In this document: positions 12,194 through 23,400 of the stretch, piece after piece | How positions within the stretch are numbered: position 1 is the first letter of the stretch | Layout of the letters: each line of letters opens with the position of its first letter | Source of the DNA: Hordeum vulgare subsp. vulgare | Lineage: Eukaryota > Streptophyta > Magnoliopsida > Poales > Poaceae | Length of the DNA stretch: 64,000 bases | Assembly (NCBI RefSeq): GCF_904849725.1 | Contig: NC_058519.1 | Location: 181,339,703 to 181,403,702, forward strand | Reading direction: 5' to 3' | Position numbers and translations under genes: made by a program | Notes under the pieces: generated by a model | What the model was told of the DNA's origin: nothing | The model's database searches: none | What the model saw: the letters and a program-made list of their open reading frames with translations, nothing else

Positions 12194-12967
12194 TCAGGCA
12201 TCCGCATAGAACATCTCATAGAGATTACCTCCATGACCTGGAAGCTCAACCTGCAGATCAGGAAACACTCTGGCCTGAGATCCCTGGGATCCATAAGGAC
12301 ACGGATGTGGCCTTGGTCCCCTGACTGGTGGTAAGAGGGGTCCCCGAAGAGGTGTGACTCCTCCTATAGCTGGCCAGTCAACGTGGGCCGGAAGATGGGT
12401 CCTAACAGGGTTCAGCATCTCCATATCTCCGTACCCTGTCTGGACTACCGGTGCCAGCTGCGTCAAAGCCGTCCACAGACGGGCACGGGTAGCATAAAGC
12501 TCCATGCGGAGAGCACGAGCATCCCTGTCTCTGTTCTCTAGCATCTCAACAGTGGACTGCAGTAATGGATCCTCCATAGAAGAATCAAAATAGACTCCAC
12601 TGAGGTATCCCTCTTCACCAGGCTGAGAGGCTGGAACATAGCAGAACTCTGAATTCTGCAGCAGTGCATGTCTCGCTCTCATAATGGTCAGCATTGAATA
12701 GGCAGCATCTTGTACTGCCATGTCAACAGTGACTCCCAACCCATAGAACCAATGGATTGGCTCCTCAGCTCCAGGGTAGTCTGGAAATACCCTAAGAGTG
12801 CAGATGTACTGGCTCTGGTTGAAGTCTCGGTACTGTTCCTCCACTGTGTACTCGGGGTACCAGCGGTAACCGCACACCGACATCACCCTGACCAGCATGG
12901 CCGTATGACCCGGTACATCAATGCACCTGGTCAGACGTACCACCTAACGAGAAGGACGGCCAGGCAT
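12194..12967 (-). pseudogene. Extra sense ORF upstream of gag in the Gypsy; possible dsRNA-binding-like fold
   Basis: An open frame of about 235-258 codons lies between the primer-binding site and gag, on the same strand as gag. The best ATG of the full frame is at 12965-12967, but a TAG at 12944-12946 stops it after seven codons. The next in-frame ATG is at 12896-12898 and leaves about 234 codons to the stop at 12194. I do not recognise the family with certainty. The segment from WYPEYTVEEQYRDF through YICTLRVF to FYGLGVTVDMAVQDAAYSML has the layout of a double-stranded-RNA-binding domain: helix, three strands, then a Gly-x-Gly turn and an Ala-rich helix. A helical region (about residues 120-170) and a Pro-rich tail follow. 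The function is unknown, and the RNA-binding idea is inference from pattern only. Confidence 0.6.
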
Positions 12968-13388
12968 CTATAAATAGAGAGTAATGCAAAAGCATTAGAG
13001 CTCTGAATGCAAAATTGGGCAGCATAACGGTTGTAAATGCTCAAAAACAAATTTTGAGACAACCCAAAAATGGAATAGCGTAACCACTCAACTATCAAGT
13101 TCAACTCTGTGATCATCAAACTTACTTCCTTTTTCCTAGGAATGAAAGAAACCCAATATCTATTGACCCGTAGTCCTATAATCTACCGATCAGAAACACA
13201 AGCCTAGAAGAAGATGAGTAACCTAGTCCTTAATTCCCGCAGAAAAGACGAGGATGACCAGAATAGAATAACTTGAGAAGAGAACAAGAGTCTTACGTTC
13301 CCTTCCACAAACAATTCCCTTATATATAACTAAAGCAATTCTAGACTCAACTTCGACCAGTTTGGCTTAGTAATCCTACAGTCAGTCA
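12968..13388. other. Gypsy leader between primer-binding site and extra ORF
   Basis: These 420 bases hold no convincing ORF. They would be the untranslated leader of the element RNA, probably including packaging signals that I cannot identify by eye. Confidence 0.55.
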
Positions 13389-13401
13389 GGCTCTGATACC
13401 A
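13389..13401 (-). other. Primer-binding site of the Gypsy
   Basis: The sense strand reads TGGTATCAGAGCC four bases after the end of the 5' LTR. This matches the 3' end of plant initiator methionine tRNA, the usual minus-strand primer of Gypsy and Copia elements. Confidence 0.9.
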
Positions 13402-13405
13402 ACGC

Positions 13406-16400
13406 TGTCGGGACCCCGATCCTAAGTCATAGGAATCCAGCCTGTAACACGTCGCATCTCTTTGCGGTCTCACACACGGTTAACTCCACGGCTGCAGCCT
13501 TACCTTAGCCGGGACTGTTTGCGTCTTTTGATGCACGTATGCATTAGTGTCGCTAGCATTCCAATGTCAAAGAACCCGAATCGACAAGTCTAGTCACAAA
13601 CCAAAGTGGCAGTACCGTACAAGGACAAGCATACATGACCCAACAAAGCAGGTGTCGGTCACCAGCGAGTGTAGATGAGTCGTAGCAAGCTACAAGGACT
13701 CCATTACATCGCGTGACATTCCCACAAAGGGGACAGACACAGCAGCTAAGAAGGACACATGCCGGTCAACCAATGTGTCCGGAGCAGTAGCGAAGTACCA
13801 AGGCTCGTTGGATCACAAAGGGGCATTTCCTTGTAAGGAGTGCTACTAAAGTTCACGACTAGGTAATCGAACCCCATACATATCAAGTACGATACACGTA
13901 CGCATGGCATACCGATATGTATAGATACATCGATGGCATCACAACATAACCATAAACATACAAGCTTTATTTAAGAGGCTCGGAAGAGCCACACACATAA
14001 TATTACACATTAAGGGTCTCACGACCTATAATAGCAGTCATTTAGTTACAAGCCAGCGGAAGAGTTTAGAACTGTCTGAGTACAGACAGGTGCAACTAGA
14101 AGGCACATGGCCTGACTATACTACAGACCCAACGTAGGGCCAGATCGTAGCTGGGACACCAGCTACTCGTCGTCGTCGATGTCTACGAAGAACCCTCCAT
14201 TAGGGTCATTAGCAACCTCCGCAACATTTATTAAGCAAACATGAGTACGAAGGTACTCCTTAAGAGTTTAGGATAACTAACTACTCATGCAAAGTATCAA
14301 CAAGGTATGGTGGGGTTTCATGCGGAAAGCCAGCATTTGACTCGTGGCTAGAGAACTTGCATTTTTAAATAATTTTGACAACTTGATTTCTCGCACACGA
14401 GTCCACTAACACCACAACAATACACCATCATGGAATCATTCCGTCTCCATACGGAAATGCCGTCCACGACACTCACGCTTATCTTGACAATTCTATGAGT
14501 AGCCATTTAAGTTATCTATGAACAACATATGTCTCCAAGTAGTCCATATCCGCGGACGCGACTATTCGAATAGATCATAACCCTGCAGGGGTGTACTTCG
14601 TCACACGCGCTCTTGCCACTTATCGCCATATGCATGTCATGCACCTCGGCAACCTTCAAGCGGAAGCCTAGCGAGGGAGTCGGCCACGACCGTTAACCAC
14701 ACTAGTACCTAGTCCAGGTTTATCGCCTATCTGAGAGTAACCCGTATGAAAGTCCGGCCGGGGTTTCCGCCACGGCCTCAAACGATGTGCGCAGGGTTCC
14801 CAAGCCCACCATCCGGGTGCCACTTGGTACACCGTGCCACTGCCTACCGCATCATAGCCCACCTCTCAGGTTAGCACTATGCACGGCCTCCAGCATGACT
14901 ATAAACACCAGAAACTACTTGCAACTCCTGGACCGAGTACTAAGCGATTAATAAGTCGAGCGGGGTCATATTTCAGGGCCTAGCATGTGGTAGTATCTCG
15001 TCTTGGATTACATACACGGAACTCAGTTCCTAAGGACGGTTCCAATGAAACAACCCGCCATGTACTCCTACACAGCCTTTCACCGGTACCTTTACCAAAT
15101 CAGGTTCAACACACAACCTTTGCTTACCGAACACATTCTCACAATTCTGTTCATCTCCCAGATGACAGACCTTACACAACTCTAAGCATAGCATGCATAG
15201 CAGGATAAGGCACATCATAGCTCAAGCAACTACCAGGTATGCTAGGTTGCAAGGTTCGGCTATTTACTGTGACAAGGTTAGGTCATGCAAAGGAAGTGGG
15301 TTCAACTAACGTGGCAAAAGCAGTTGAAGCATTTGATCCTAATGCAATAAGTAAGTGCAGGAGCAGAACATGGGATTTATCGGGTTGATCAAAATGGTTG
15401 CTTGCCTTGTTGCTCAGAGGAGTGACAATATCCGTCACACGGATATTCGGTGGAATCCGGGGGAGTGGAGCCTACCGAAGGAATGACAACAATCAATAAC
15501 AAACATATGCAATCAAGATGATGCATGAGCATGGCATGAGAATGCAAGGTGACAAACTAATATAGTTAGCATATATTAGGTTTGAAGTTGATTTGAATCA
15601 TATTCAAATATCACTTCAAACGAGGTATTCTCGGATACCGTTTTAATTGATTCGACCTGATGCTCAGATCAACTTGATGTTAACATGCATGGGATGACAT
15701 GTTAAGTTGCTGGTTTGTAATTAGAATAGTGTGTGATCATGTCATTCATAAAGAAATTTAAATATTTTCCATATTCCATTTATAAAATATTTATAAGAAT
15801 TGACTTATTCATTAATCTACATGTTTGGGTTCTGTAGCAATTTCAAACATGATTGAAAATAGCATATTCAGATTCCTTGAATTTTTCTGATACTTTTTCA
15901 TATATAAATTATTTTCATTGGAGTTACACATTAATTTCTATGAATTTTTGAAGTTTTAAATATTTCTGGAATTATTTTTATACTGGAAAATAGTTATACT
16001 ACATCAGCATGACATCAGCAGGTCCAACTGGCCGTTGAAAGTCAAACCTGACCAGTGGCTCAGGCCAGCTGAGTTCCACCAGCGGCGAGGTCATCCTCGC
16101 CGGCAGGGAGCCTCCGGCGACCATCAGAACGATGGAGGGGCTCGGAAACGGCGCACAGGGGGCCAAACTCTACGCGGAGAGCACAAGAGGAACGACACTT
16201 CTCCCACGGGCTCATTTTTGCACTTGGCTGGGGCTGATCTTGCCGGAGATGATGCCGGCGACGAGCTTGGCGGCGGCCAAGGTTCATGCGTTATCGGGGT
16301 CTTTGATACGGAGGGAACTACGCACGGGACTCAGCTCCTACGACATCTACGCGACGGCCTGAAGCTGCTGGTGGCCTCAGAAGGACGAGCTGATCACCGG

Positions 16401-17445
16401 AGGGCTACCGGGGACGAGCTCCTGCGGCAGATCTCGTCGGGCTCCGATGGAACTAGGCCTAGAGGAGGGGATCGATGGGGATATCTTGGGGAAAGGAGCG
16501 CAAGCTCACGAGGAGTGCAGTAGTGGCGCTAGCTTGCTCGGGGACGGCCTGGAGAGGGAGAACGCCGGCGATGAACTTCGGTGACCCGAGGAAGAAGACG
16601 ACTGCGTCTCGTCGTTTCACTGCGTCTGGGCGTCGGGCTCGTGGCTAGGGAGCTTCAGGGACATGCGGTGGAGTTATTGCGCGGCTCAGAAGGAAGGAGG
16701 GGAGGCTAGAACGATGGCCATCTCGAGCTCTGCTCGGGCTCCAATGGCGGCAGAAAGAAACGAGGCAGAGGGGGAGAATGAGCTGGGGAACGGATAGCTA
16801 CGAGCTCGGGGAGGTTATCCCCGTGCTTGCCAGCCAAAGCGGCGGCCAGGCAGGCGCACAGGTGCATGGCCGCGCCGGAGTACTCGGCGGCCACCTCCTG
16901 CTGCCCACTGGCGGGGGAGGAAGACGACAGGAAGGAGATGGGCCGGGCCAGGTGAGCGTCATGTAAGCTTTTCTCATTTTCTTTCTGTTTTATTCCTGTT
17001 TTGCTATTTCATTGATTTACCATTTATTTTAACTCCCAAATAGTTTGTAAAAACTATTTTAAACACACCACAATATTTGTTGGAATATTTCCAACCATTC
17101 CCAAAGTTTTCAATATTTTTGAAAGTTTAAAGTTTCTGATTTCAAATTTAAAACTTGAAACCAGTAGCTTTATGCATTTATTTAAAATGCTTAAAGTGTC
17201 AAGAAAATGGTTTTCTTCATTGCTCATTTACTTTCATGATTTATCATAAAGATTGAACTTTTCTTGAGGCCATTTTGGGTTCATTGATTTTAACTAGTTT
17301 GAGATTTCCTTTATTTAAAGAAGTGGCTAGGGTTTTGAGTTTTCCTTCACCACTTTCTTTGTTCTTGTTGAAAATTTCTTAGATGCAATGCAGAGAAGAC
17401 ATGAGCACAAGGCTAACTTGCTTATAAGGTGTGAGGGATGTGACA
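13406..17445 (-). repeat. 5' LTR of the Gypsy (4.04 kb)
   Basis: It aligns with 3193-7393 from end to end but is about 160 bases shorter. The main cause is a 156-base deletion at 16053-16057, where LTR 3193-7393 keeps the sequence between two CAGTG copies (5840-5844 and 5996-6000). As the 5' LTR it should contain the promoter. I cannot place a TATA box with confidence because AT-rich stretches are frequent. Confidence 0.94.
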
Positions 17446-17709
17446 TTACAGCTAAAGAACTTGTCGGAGACTTCATATCTCTCGACACGGGCATGAGCTT
17501 GAGTCGGAGACTTCATATCTCTCGACACACGCATGAGCTTGAAAAACTAGTTTCAGCTCTTGGAACATCTCATATACACCGTGTTGCTCAAAACGCCTTT
17601 GGAGCCCCGTTTTCAAACTGTATAACATGCCACACCTAACCAGAGAGTAGTCATCACTCCGTGTTTGCCAGACGTTCAGAATGTCCTGGGCTGCTGCGGG
17701 AGCGGGAGG
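17446..17709 (-). pseudogene. Copia gag middle part, with a 40-bp duplication
   Basis: On the minus strand this continues the gag begun at 28150-27998: DILNVWQTRSDDYSLVRC, then LQRRFEQHGVYEMFQELK and VERYEVSD. This region forms the capsid. The frame is lost at a tandem duplication of 40 bases (17463-17502 and 17503-17542, three differences). Because 40 is not a multiple of three, the duplication shifts the frame and soon hits a stop. The intact order would be YEVSD followed by the Lys-Met-Glu-Glu segment that now lies across the Gypsy insertion at 3192. The first five bases (17446-17450, TTACA) are the right target duplication of the Gypsy. The last three (17707-17709, AGG) are the left target duplication of CACTA-1. 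Confidence 0.9.
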
Positions 17710-18025
17710 CACTACTGGAATCCACTTCTTTGCCGTCAGCCATCCCTTTGCCGTCTGCTGGCTGATGGCAAAGAACCTATTTGCCGTCAGTTAACACAAG
17801 GCGGACGACAAAGGGATGACAGATGGCAAAAATACTATTTGGCATGTGTCGGCCCTTTGCCGTCTGCCAGCGGACGGCAAAGAGACCAAGGGCAGACGGC
17901 AAAGAGCACGGGTGGGTCCCATGCGTGCCGTGCCCGACGGAATGCTAGCTTTGCCGTGTGTCGGCCTTTGCCGTCTGCCTTTGGGGCCTTTGCCGTCGGG
18001 GGGCGGACGACAAAGGGGCCGACCG
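17710..18025 (+). repeat. CACTA-1 left terminal and subterminal repeats
   Basis: After the CACTACT terminus, TTTGCCGTC (or its complement GACGGCAAA) occurs roughly ten times in both orientations in about 300 bases. Inverted pairs such as CTTTGCCGTCTGC with GCAGACGGCAAAG can pair. In En/Spm such repeats bind the TnpA protein; that role here is by analogy. Confidence 0.88.
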
Positions 18026-18119
18026 TGTAACGGCCATCTTCTCCCCCTCGCGCTCACTATCTCTCTCTGTCCCCCCACACAGTACTGTCTCTCTCCCCCT
18101 CGCGCTCACTGTCGCTCGC

Positions 18120-18510
18120 GCCCGCCGCCGCACCGCCTCGCTCCCATCGGCGACCCCATCCCCGCGGCGCTCCCCTCCCCACGGCGACCCTCTCGCCGCG
18201 GCCACCCCGGCCCCTCCCCGCGGCCACCCCCTCCCCGCGGCCACACCCCTCCCCGCGGCGACCCCTCCCTGCGGCGCCCGTCGCCGCACCGCCTCGCTCC
18301 CACCGGCGACCCCCTCCCCGCGGCGTTCCCCTCCCCACGGCCACCCCCTCCCCGCGGCGACCCCTCCTTCCGGCCACCCCCTCCCCGCGGCCACACCCCT
18401 CCCGGCGACCCCTCCCTGCGGCCACCCCCTCCCCACGGCCACAACCCTCCCGGCGGCCACAACCCTCCCTGCGTCCACCCCCTCCCCGCGACCACACCCC
18501 TCCCGCGGCA
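18120..18510 (+). repeat. C-rich minisatellite in the CACTA-1 leader
   Basis: Degenerate units built on CCCCTCCCCGCGGC and CGGCGACCCC repeat for almost 400 bases. Long open frames appear on several frames of both strands here, but all are low-complexity Pro/Arg or Gly/Arg translations and are not genes. Confidence 0.85.
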
Positions 18511-19298
18511 ACTTCCCTGGTGAGTCCAATTATTTTCTTTCTTTTTTTCATTTCAGTGCATATGACGATGAAGTTTGCTTGTACCTGACTCTAGATAATT
18601 TTACCTTAACCAAAACATAGGCTATATATCATCTGGTCAACCCCAATTTTTTGGTTGAATGCTTATGTGCTTTGATCCAAACAGCCCCCTAGCTAGTTTA
18701 TATTTGGTCATTCTTCATTAAACAAAATAAAGATTACATTCCATATTAATATGAAATTTTATTTCCAAGTATTAGTATCAAAGATCAGTAATTTTCAAGC
18801 TAATAGTTGATGTCTAGTTCTACCATTACACTGTTATGGTTTGAAAGGCACAATAGTGGGCTGATCTCCTTTTAGGGATAACTATTCGTATGGTGTACTA
18901 GGCTGGCCTCTTTGCTTCCATAATAGTGGGCTGATCTCCTTTTATATTTCCTAGAATTTGGGCCTTCTGCGTCCAGTCATATGTAAAGCAATCCACGGGC
19001 CTGGTTAAGGGAGGCACAAGGGGGGCAACACAAGGAACGGACAGTTCCGGTGGCACATATAAGAAATGAAAGTTATCCCGAGATATATGCATCGGTTGCT
19101 TCTTTGTGCTTTTGCAATGGTGGTCTCTTCTTACAAGTAGGAAAGCAAAAATCTAAAAAAACACTAGATTCTAGATAGTTTCCATTTCTAGTAACGGGGG
19201 TTAATAGAAAGTTAGAGTTATGGAGGCCGAGTGAGGTCACAAGGGATATACAAGAAGAAGAAGAAAAAGAGGAGAGAGGAGAAGAAGAAAGAAAAGGA
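18511..19298. other. AT-rich non-coding stretch of CACTA-1
   Basis: I see no supported gene. A GTGAG donor-like site follows the C-rich block at about 18520, which would fit a 5' leader intron of the transposase transcript. This is only a possibility. Confidence 0.4.
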
Positions 19299-19708
19299 CC
19301 CCGACCCCCCGCCAACGACCCCCGACGCCCGACGCCACCAACCCCCGAGGCCCGATGCCACCAACCCCCGACCCTCGACCCCCGACACCCGACGCCACTG
19401 ACACCCGACACCACTGACCCCCGACACCCGACTCTCGACCCCCGACGCCCGACGCCACCAACCCTCGACGCCTGACGCCACCAATGCCCGACCCTCGACC
19501 CCCAACCCCGACGCCACTGACACCCGACTCCCGACCCCCGACCCCCGACGCCCGACACCACTGACCCCCGACCCCCAACTCCCGACGCCCGACACCACTA
19601 ACCCCCGACCCCCGACCTCCAACCCCCGACTCCCGACCCCTGACCCCCGACCCCCGACGCCACTGACCCTCGACCCCCGACCCCCTACCCCCGACCCCCG
19701 ACCCCCTA
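19299..19708. repeat. CCCCGAC minisatellite
   Basis: About 410 bases are made of 7-mers such as CCCCGAC and CCCCCGA, interspersed with GCCCGACGCCAC. The minus strand is correspondingly rich in GGGGTCGGGGG runs and reads as Gly/Arg/Val-rich open frames that are only artefacts of the repeat. Confidence 0.92.
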
Positions 19709-19992
19709 GCCACGGGGTCATAATTTTGTAAATTATGAGTTAGGTCACATATTTTCCGATTATGTTAATTATAAAAACATCATATTTGTGTTGATCGGGT
19801 GAATTTCAATGTGCAGTTGTTCGACGACCTCCACGTGCGTTGGACGAGCTCCGCCCTTGCGTTTGTTGGTGAGCACAACTGACTTCTCCTCCTACCCCCT
19901 TAATTTGCTCTGTCCCAGTCTTCGTGCCGATGAAACTTGCTAGCTATAGGGTTCTTCAATCATGAGTGTGCGTGACCAGCATGCGTCTCCCG

Positions 19993-20055
19993 TTCGAAAG
20001 GGCGACATCTATAAATATGCATTTCTTTGCATATTTATAACCGCCATCCTTTCGA
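19993..20055. repeat. Perfect 12-bp inverted repeat with outer paired arms
   Basis: TATAAATATGCA at 20010-20021 is the exact complement of 20028-20039, separated by 6 bases. Outside, TTCGAAAGG (from about 19993) pairs with CCTTTCGAA (ending about 20055). In RNA this would be a stable stem-loop about 420 bases ahead of the transposase start. Confidence 0.85.
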
Positions 20056-20080
20056 ATTGTCCAACATTATCCATGGACAG

Positions 20081-20296
20081 CCCGAGTATGTGTAGATTGG
20101 GTTTGTTTTCCCGTATGCTGTGCTCCGGATCCGATGCAGAATTTCGTCAGTGCCTCCCCTATTGTTCTCCGGGTACATATCCTCTCTGCTTATTGCCGAG
20201 ATGTGTATCAGGAGAACAGCGGGGCAGTGCTGCCGAAATTCTGCGTCGCATCTCGAGCAGAGCATGGGAAAACGAACTCGTCTACAAATACTCGGG
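20081..20296. repeat. 216-base imperfect hairpin upstream of the transposase
   Basis: The arms 20081 to about 20181 and about 20196-20296 are inverted copies of each other. CCCGAGTAT at the outer left pairs with ATACTCGGG at the outer right, GTTTTCCC (20105) with GGGAAAAC, GCAGAATTTCG with CGAAATTCTGC, and TTGTTCTCC with GGAGAACAG near the loop. Translations of the two strands therefore look alike (MLCS, DAEFRQ on both), which is an artefact of the inverted repeat and not coding. The leader intron and TATA positions are not resolved. Confidence 0.85.
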
Positions 20297-20432
20297 TGGG
20301 ATTAGGACCTATCTTTACCTATTAGCGTGTAGGTTGCATGGACGTAATAAAACTGACAAACTTGATTAGCGTATGAATATAGATGATGAATTATATATTT
20401 ATTTCTTGTGCCCCCATAGGTAGCTAGGCAAC

Positions 20433-23400
20433 ATGAGTGATCGTGCTTGGATGTACACTGGTCACCCTAGTCAGAAAGACATGACCCATGAATGGTTAAC
20501 AAAAACCAGGGGGTTTGTGAGAGCCGCATTTGCAAATGGCCAGCATAAAACATGGTGCCCCTGTCCCAACTGCGACAAATGGAAAAAGCAGACAGAGTTT
20601 GAAATGGGTAAACACCTGCAGAAGTGGGGTTTTACGCCTAATTATACGGTGTGGAGTTTTCATGGTGAGTCTGACCAACGTGCCAGAGCTGAGGTGATTC
20701 GTCATCGCACCGACGAGCATGGTACCGGGATTGAAGACATGGTGCAAGACTTTGATGATGCTCGTGATTCGGACGATGAGATGGAGGAATCTGCGAAGGC
20801 CTTCGATGAAATGCTGGAGTCTTCAAAACGTCCTCTCCACGAGCAGACTGAGCTTTGTCAGCTGGATGCCATCACGCAAGTAATGGCTCTGAAGGCTCAA
20901 TTCAAACTAGGGATAGAATGCTACGACGCGATGATGACGATATTTGGACGCTTTCTACCCAAAGGCCATGTGCTGCGTGCAAACCTGTACCAGTCAAAGA
21001 AAATCCTTCGTGTACTTAAGATGCCCTATGAGAAGATACATGCCTGTGAGAATGGATGTGCCTTATTTAGGCTTGAGTATGCGGCCTTGAACTATTGCCC
21101 CATTTGCAATTCTTCCACGTATATTGTGGTAGACAACGGCATGGGTGAGAAGAATCAGACCAAAATCCCCATTAATGTTTTTCGATATTTGCCAATCGTA
21201 CCAAGACTTCAACGTCTTTTCATGATTGAAGAGACGGCCAGACAGATGACATGGCACAAATTGGGCAAAAGAACCGAACTAGATGCGGATGGGGACAAGA
21301 TGCTGGTACACACTTCAGATGGTTTTGCGTGGAGGCACTTCGATGCATTACATAAGGATAAATCGGAAGATCCAAGGCAACCTAGAGTTGCCATCAGCAC
21401 GGATGTGTTCAATGTGTATGGTATGACGGCAGCACAATACAGTTGTTGGCCTGTATTTGTCATTCCACTAAATTTGCCACCCGGAGAGATTATGAAAAGA
21501 AAGAACATTTTCCTGACGTTGATAATTCCAGGGCCCAACTATCCGGGGAAGAATATAAATGTGTACATGCAGCCGCTTAAGGATGAGTTGCAAGAAGCCT
21601 GGGATAATGGGATCAAGACCTACGACGCGGCTACCAAAACAAATTTCAAAATGCATGTGTGGTACATGTACTCGACGCATGATTATCCGGCGTTTGCGCT
21701 ATTCGCTGGCTGGTGTGTGCATGGAAGGTTCCCGTGCACCACATGCAAGGCAGCTCTTCAGTTCCGTTGGCTGCAGGCTGGTTGCAAGTATTTTTGCTTC
21801 GACATGCATAGACAATTCCTGGATCCTGACCATAAGTTCAGAAAAGACAAGAAGAATTTCATCAAAGGTAGAGTTGTCAAAAACACTGCACCAGCTGCGT
21901 TGACAGACCAACAGACCCTTGATCAGTTAAACGCTCTCGAGCCTGATCCTTTGCGTCCAGGATACTTCAAAGGGTATAATACGGAACACGCCTGGACTCA
22001 CAAGTCATGCTTATGGGATCTCCCTTACTTCAAAGACCTCCTTTGCCCACACAACATTGATGTGATGCACACTGAAAAGAATATTGTGGAGGCCATTTTT
22101 GGTACATTGTTCGGCATAGAGGGGAAGTCAAAAGATAATCCTAAGGCTAGAATCGACCTGGAGGCTCTATGTGATAGACCGTTGCAAAACTTGCGACAAC
22201 GGAAAGGAAAGCAAAGCATAGCGAAGCGAAAGGCATGGTTCAATCTTGAAAGGCCATCTATGAGGGAAATGCTATTGTGGGTGAAAATGCGGTTGATGTT
22301 CCCCGATGGGTATGCTGCGAATCTAAAGAGGGAGCGAGTCTTGAGAAATTGAAAATATTTGGGCTCAAGAGTCATGATTGGCACATATGGATTGAGCGGG
22401 TAATGCCGGTGATGTTGCGTGGCTTTATCCCTGAGGATGAATGGCTAGTACTGGCAGAGCTGAGCTATTTCTTCCGTTCTCTTTGTGCGAAAGAACTATC
22501 GCCTGGCGTGCTAGATGAAATGGAAGAGTTGGTGCCGGAGTTGATCTACAAATTAGAAAAGATCTTTCCACCGGGCTTCTTTAGTCCAATGCAACATTTG
22601 ATTTTGCATCTCCCGACCGAGGCAAGAATGTGGGGGCCCATTCAAAATCGATGGTGCTACTCAACTGAGAGGATGCAGAAGACGCTTCGAGCTAAGTGTA
22701 AAAATAAACGTAGAATTGAAGCATCGATGGCCGAGGCATTCATTACTGAGGAGGCGGCAAACTTCGTGACAACACACTACGAAGCCAAAAGTCATCATTT
22801 ACATAACCCGAAGCCTCGGTACAATGATGGCGATCGAGAAAAAGTTCGATCCAACCTCAGCCTATTCAAAGGTAAGCTCGCACCATCCGGTGCTTCGAAA
22901 GGGAAATCGTTGGATGTCGAAGAATGGCGGACCATTTTATTGTATATCTTCACCGACCTAACAGAAGTGCGGCCGTACATCGAGTAAGTTCTCGGTAATT
23001 TATTGTTCCACAACTTCTAATTGCTTTGAACTACTCTTATTCCTGGATATTTGATATAGTGGATACGTCGGCGAATTCGGTCATCGAAAAGGATTCCGTC
23101 GAAGAGTATGAGCTTCTCGCAAAGCATGGAGGCGACTATCCCGGTTTCATCTCTTGGTTCAAACAAAGGGTAATTTATTACCATTAAGGGCCCATTTGAT
23201 TTATTGGTCTAATTTGTGGCTAATGCATCCATTCTTTCGTATTAAACTTGTAGGCTGATGCAGAGTCTATGGACGCTGAGTTGAGACAAGTCGCTAATGG
23301 TTTTGACTATAAGGTCCGTTCATTTGACAAATATAACATCAACGGGTATCACTTTCGTACCTTTGGCAAAGAGCTATCTATGCCCGACCTAAAGACTACA

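Larger units (their letters stand above)
3193..17445 (-). mobile_element. Complete Ty3/Gypsy chromovirus (Tekay-like) inserted in the Copia gag
   Basis: The 14.25-kb element lies between perfect TTACA duplications. In sense (minus) order it has: 5' LTR 17445-13406, primer-binding site 13401-13389, an extra ORF (12967-12194), gag-protease (11868-10252), reverse transcriptase, RNase H and integrase with a chromodomain (10297-7380), a polypurine tract and the 3' LTR (7393-3193). LTR termini are TGTCACATCC and GGTCCCGACA in sense. The C-terminal chromodomain and the RT and gag types place it among plant chromoviruses, most like Tekay; the exact family name cannot be assigned by eye. Counting by eye, the first 290 bases of the two LTRs differ at about 16 positions, mostly transitions, so the insertion is not recent. 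Two frameshifts in pol make it non-autonomous. Confidence 0.95.

Noticed and set aside
17816..18620. Several overlapping ORFs of 130-235 codons on both strands, rich in Pro/Arg or Gly/Arg
   Set aside because: They are translations of a C-rich minisatellite, open in many frames at once, with no domain.
19073..19721. Gly/Val/Arg/Ser-rich ORFs of about 160 codons on the minus strand
   Set aside because: They arise from the CCCCGAC repeat and are open in all three frames.
19962..20369. ORFs on both strands with similar peptides (MLCS, DAEFRQ)
   Set aside because: The similarity is caused by the 216-base inverted repeat; the structure, not the peptide, is the feature.
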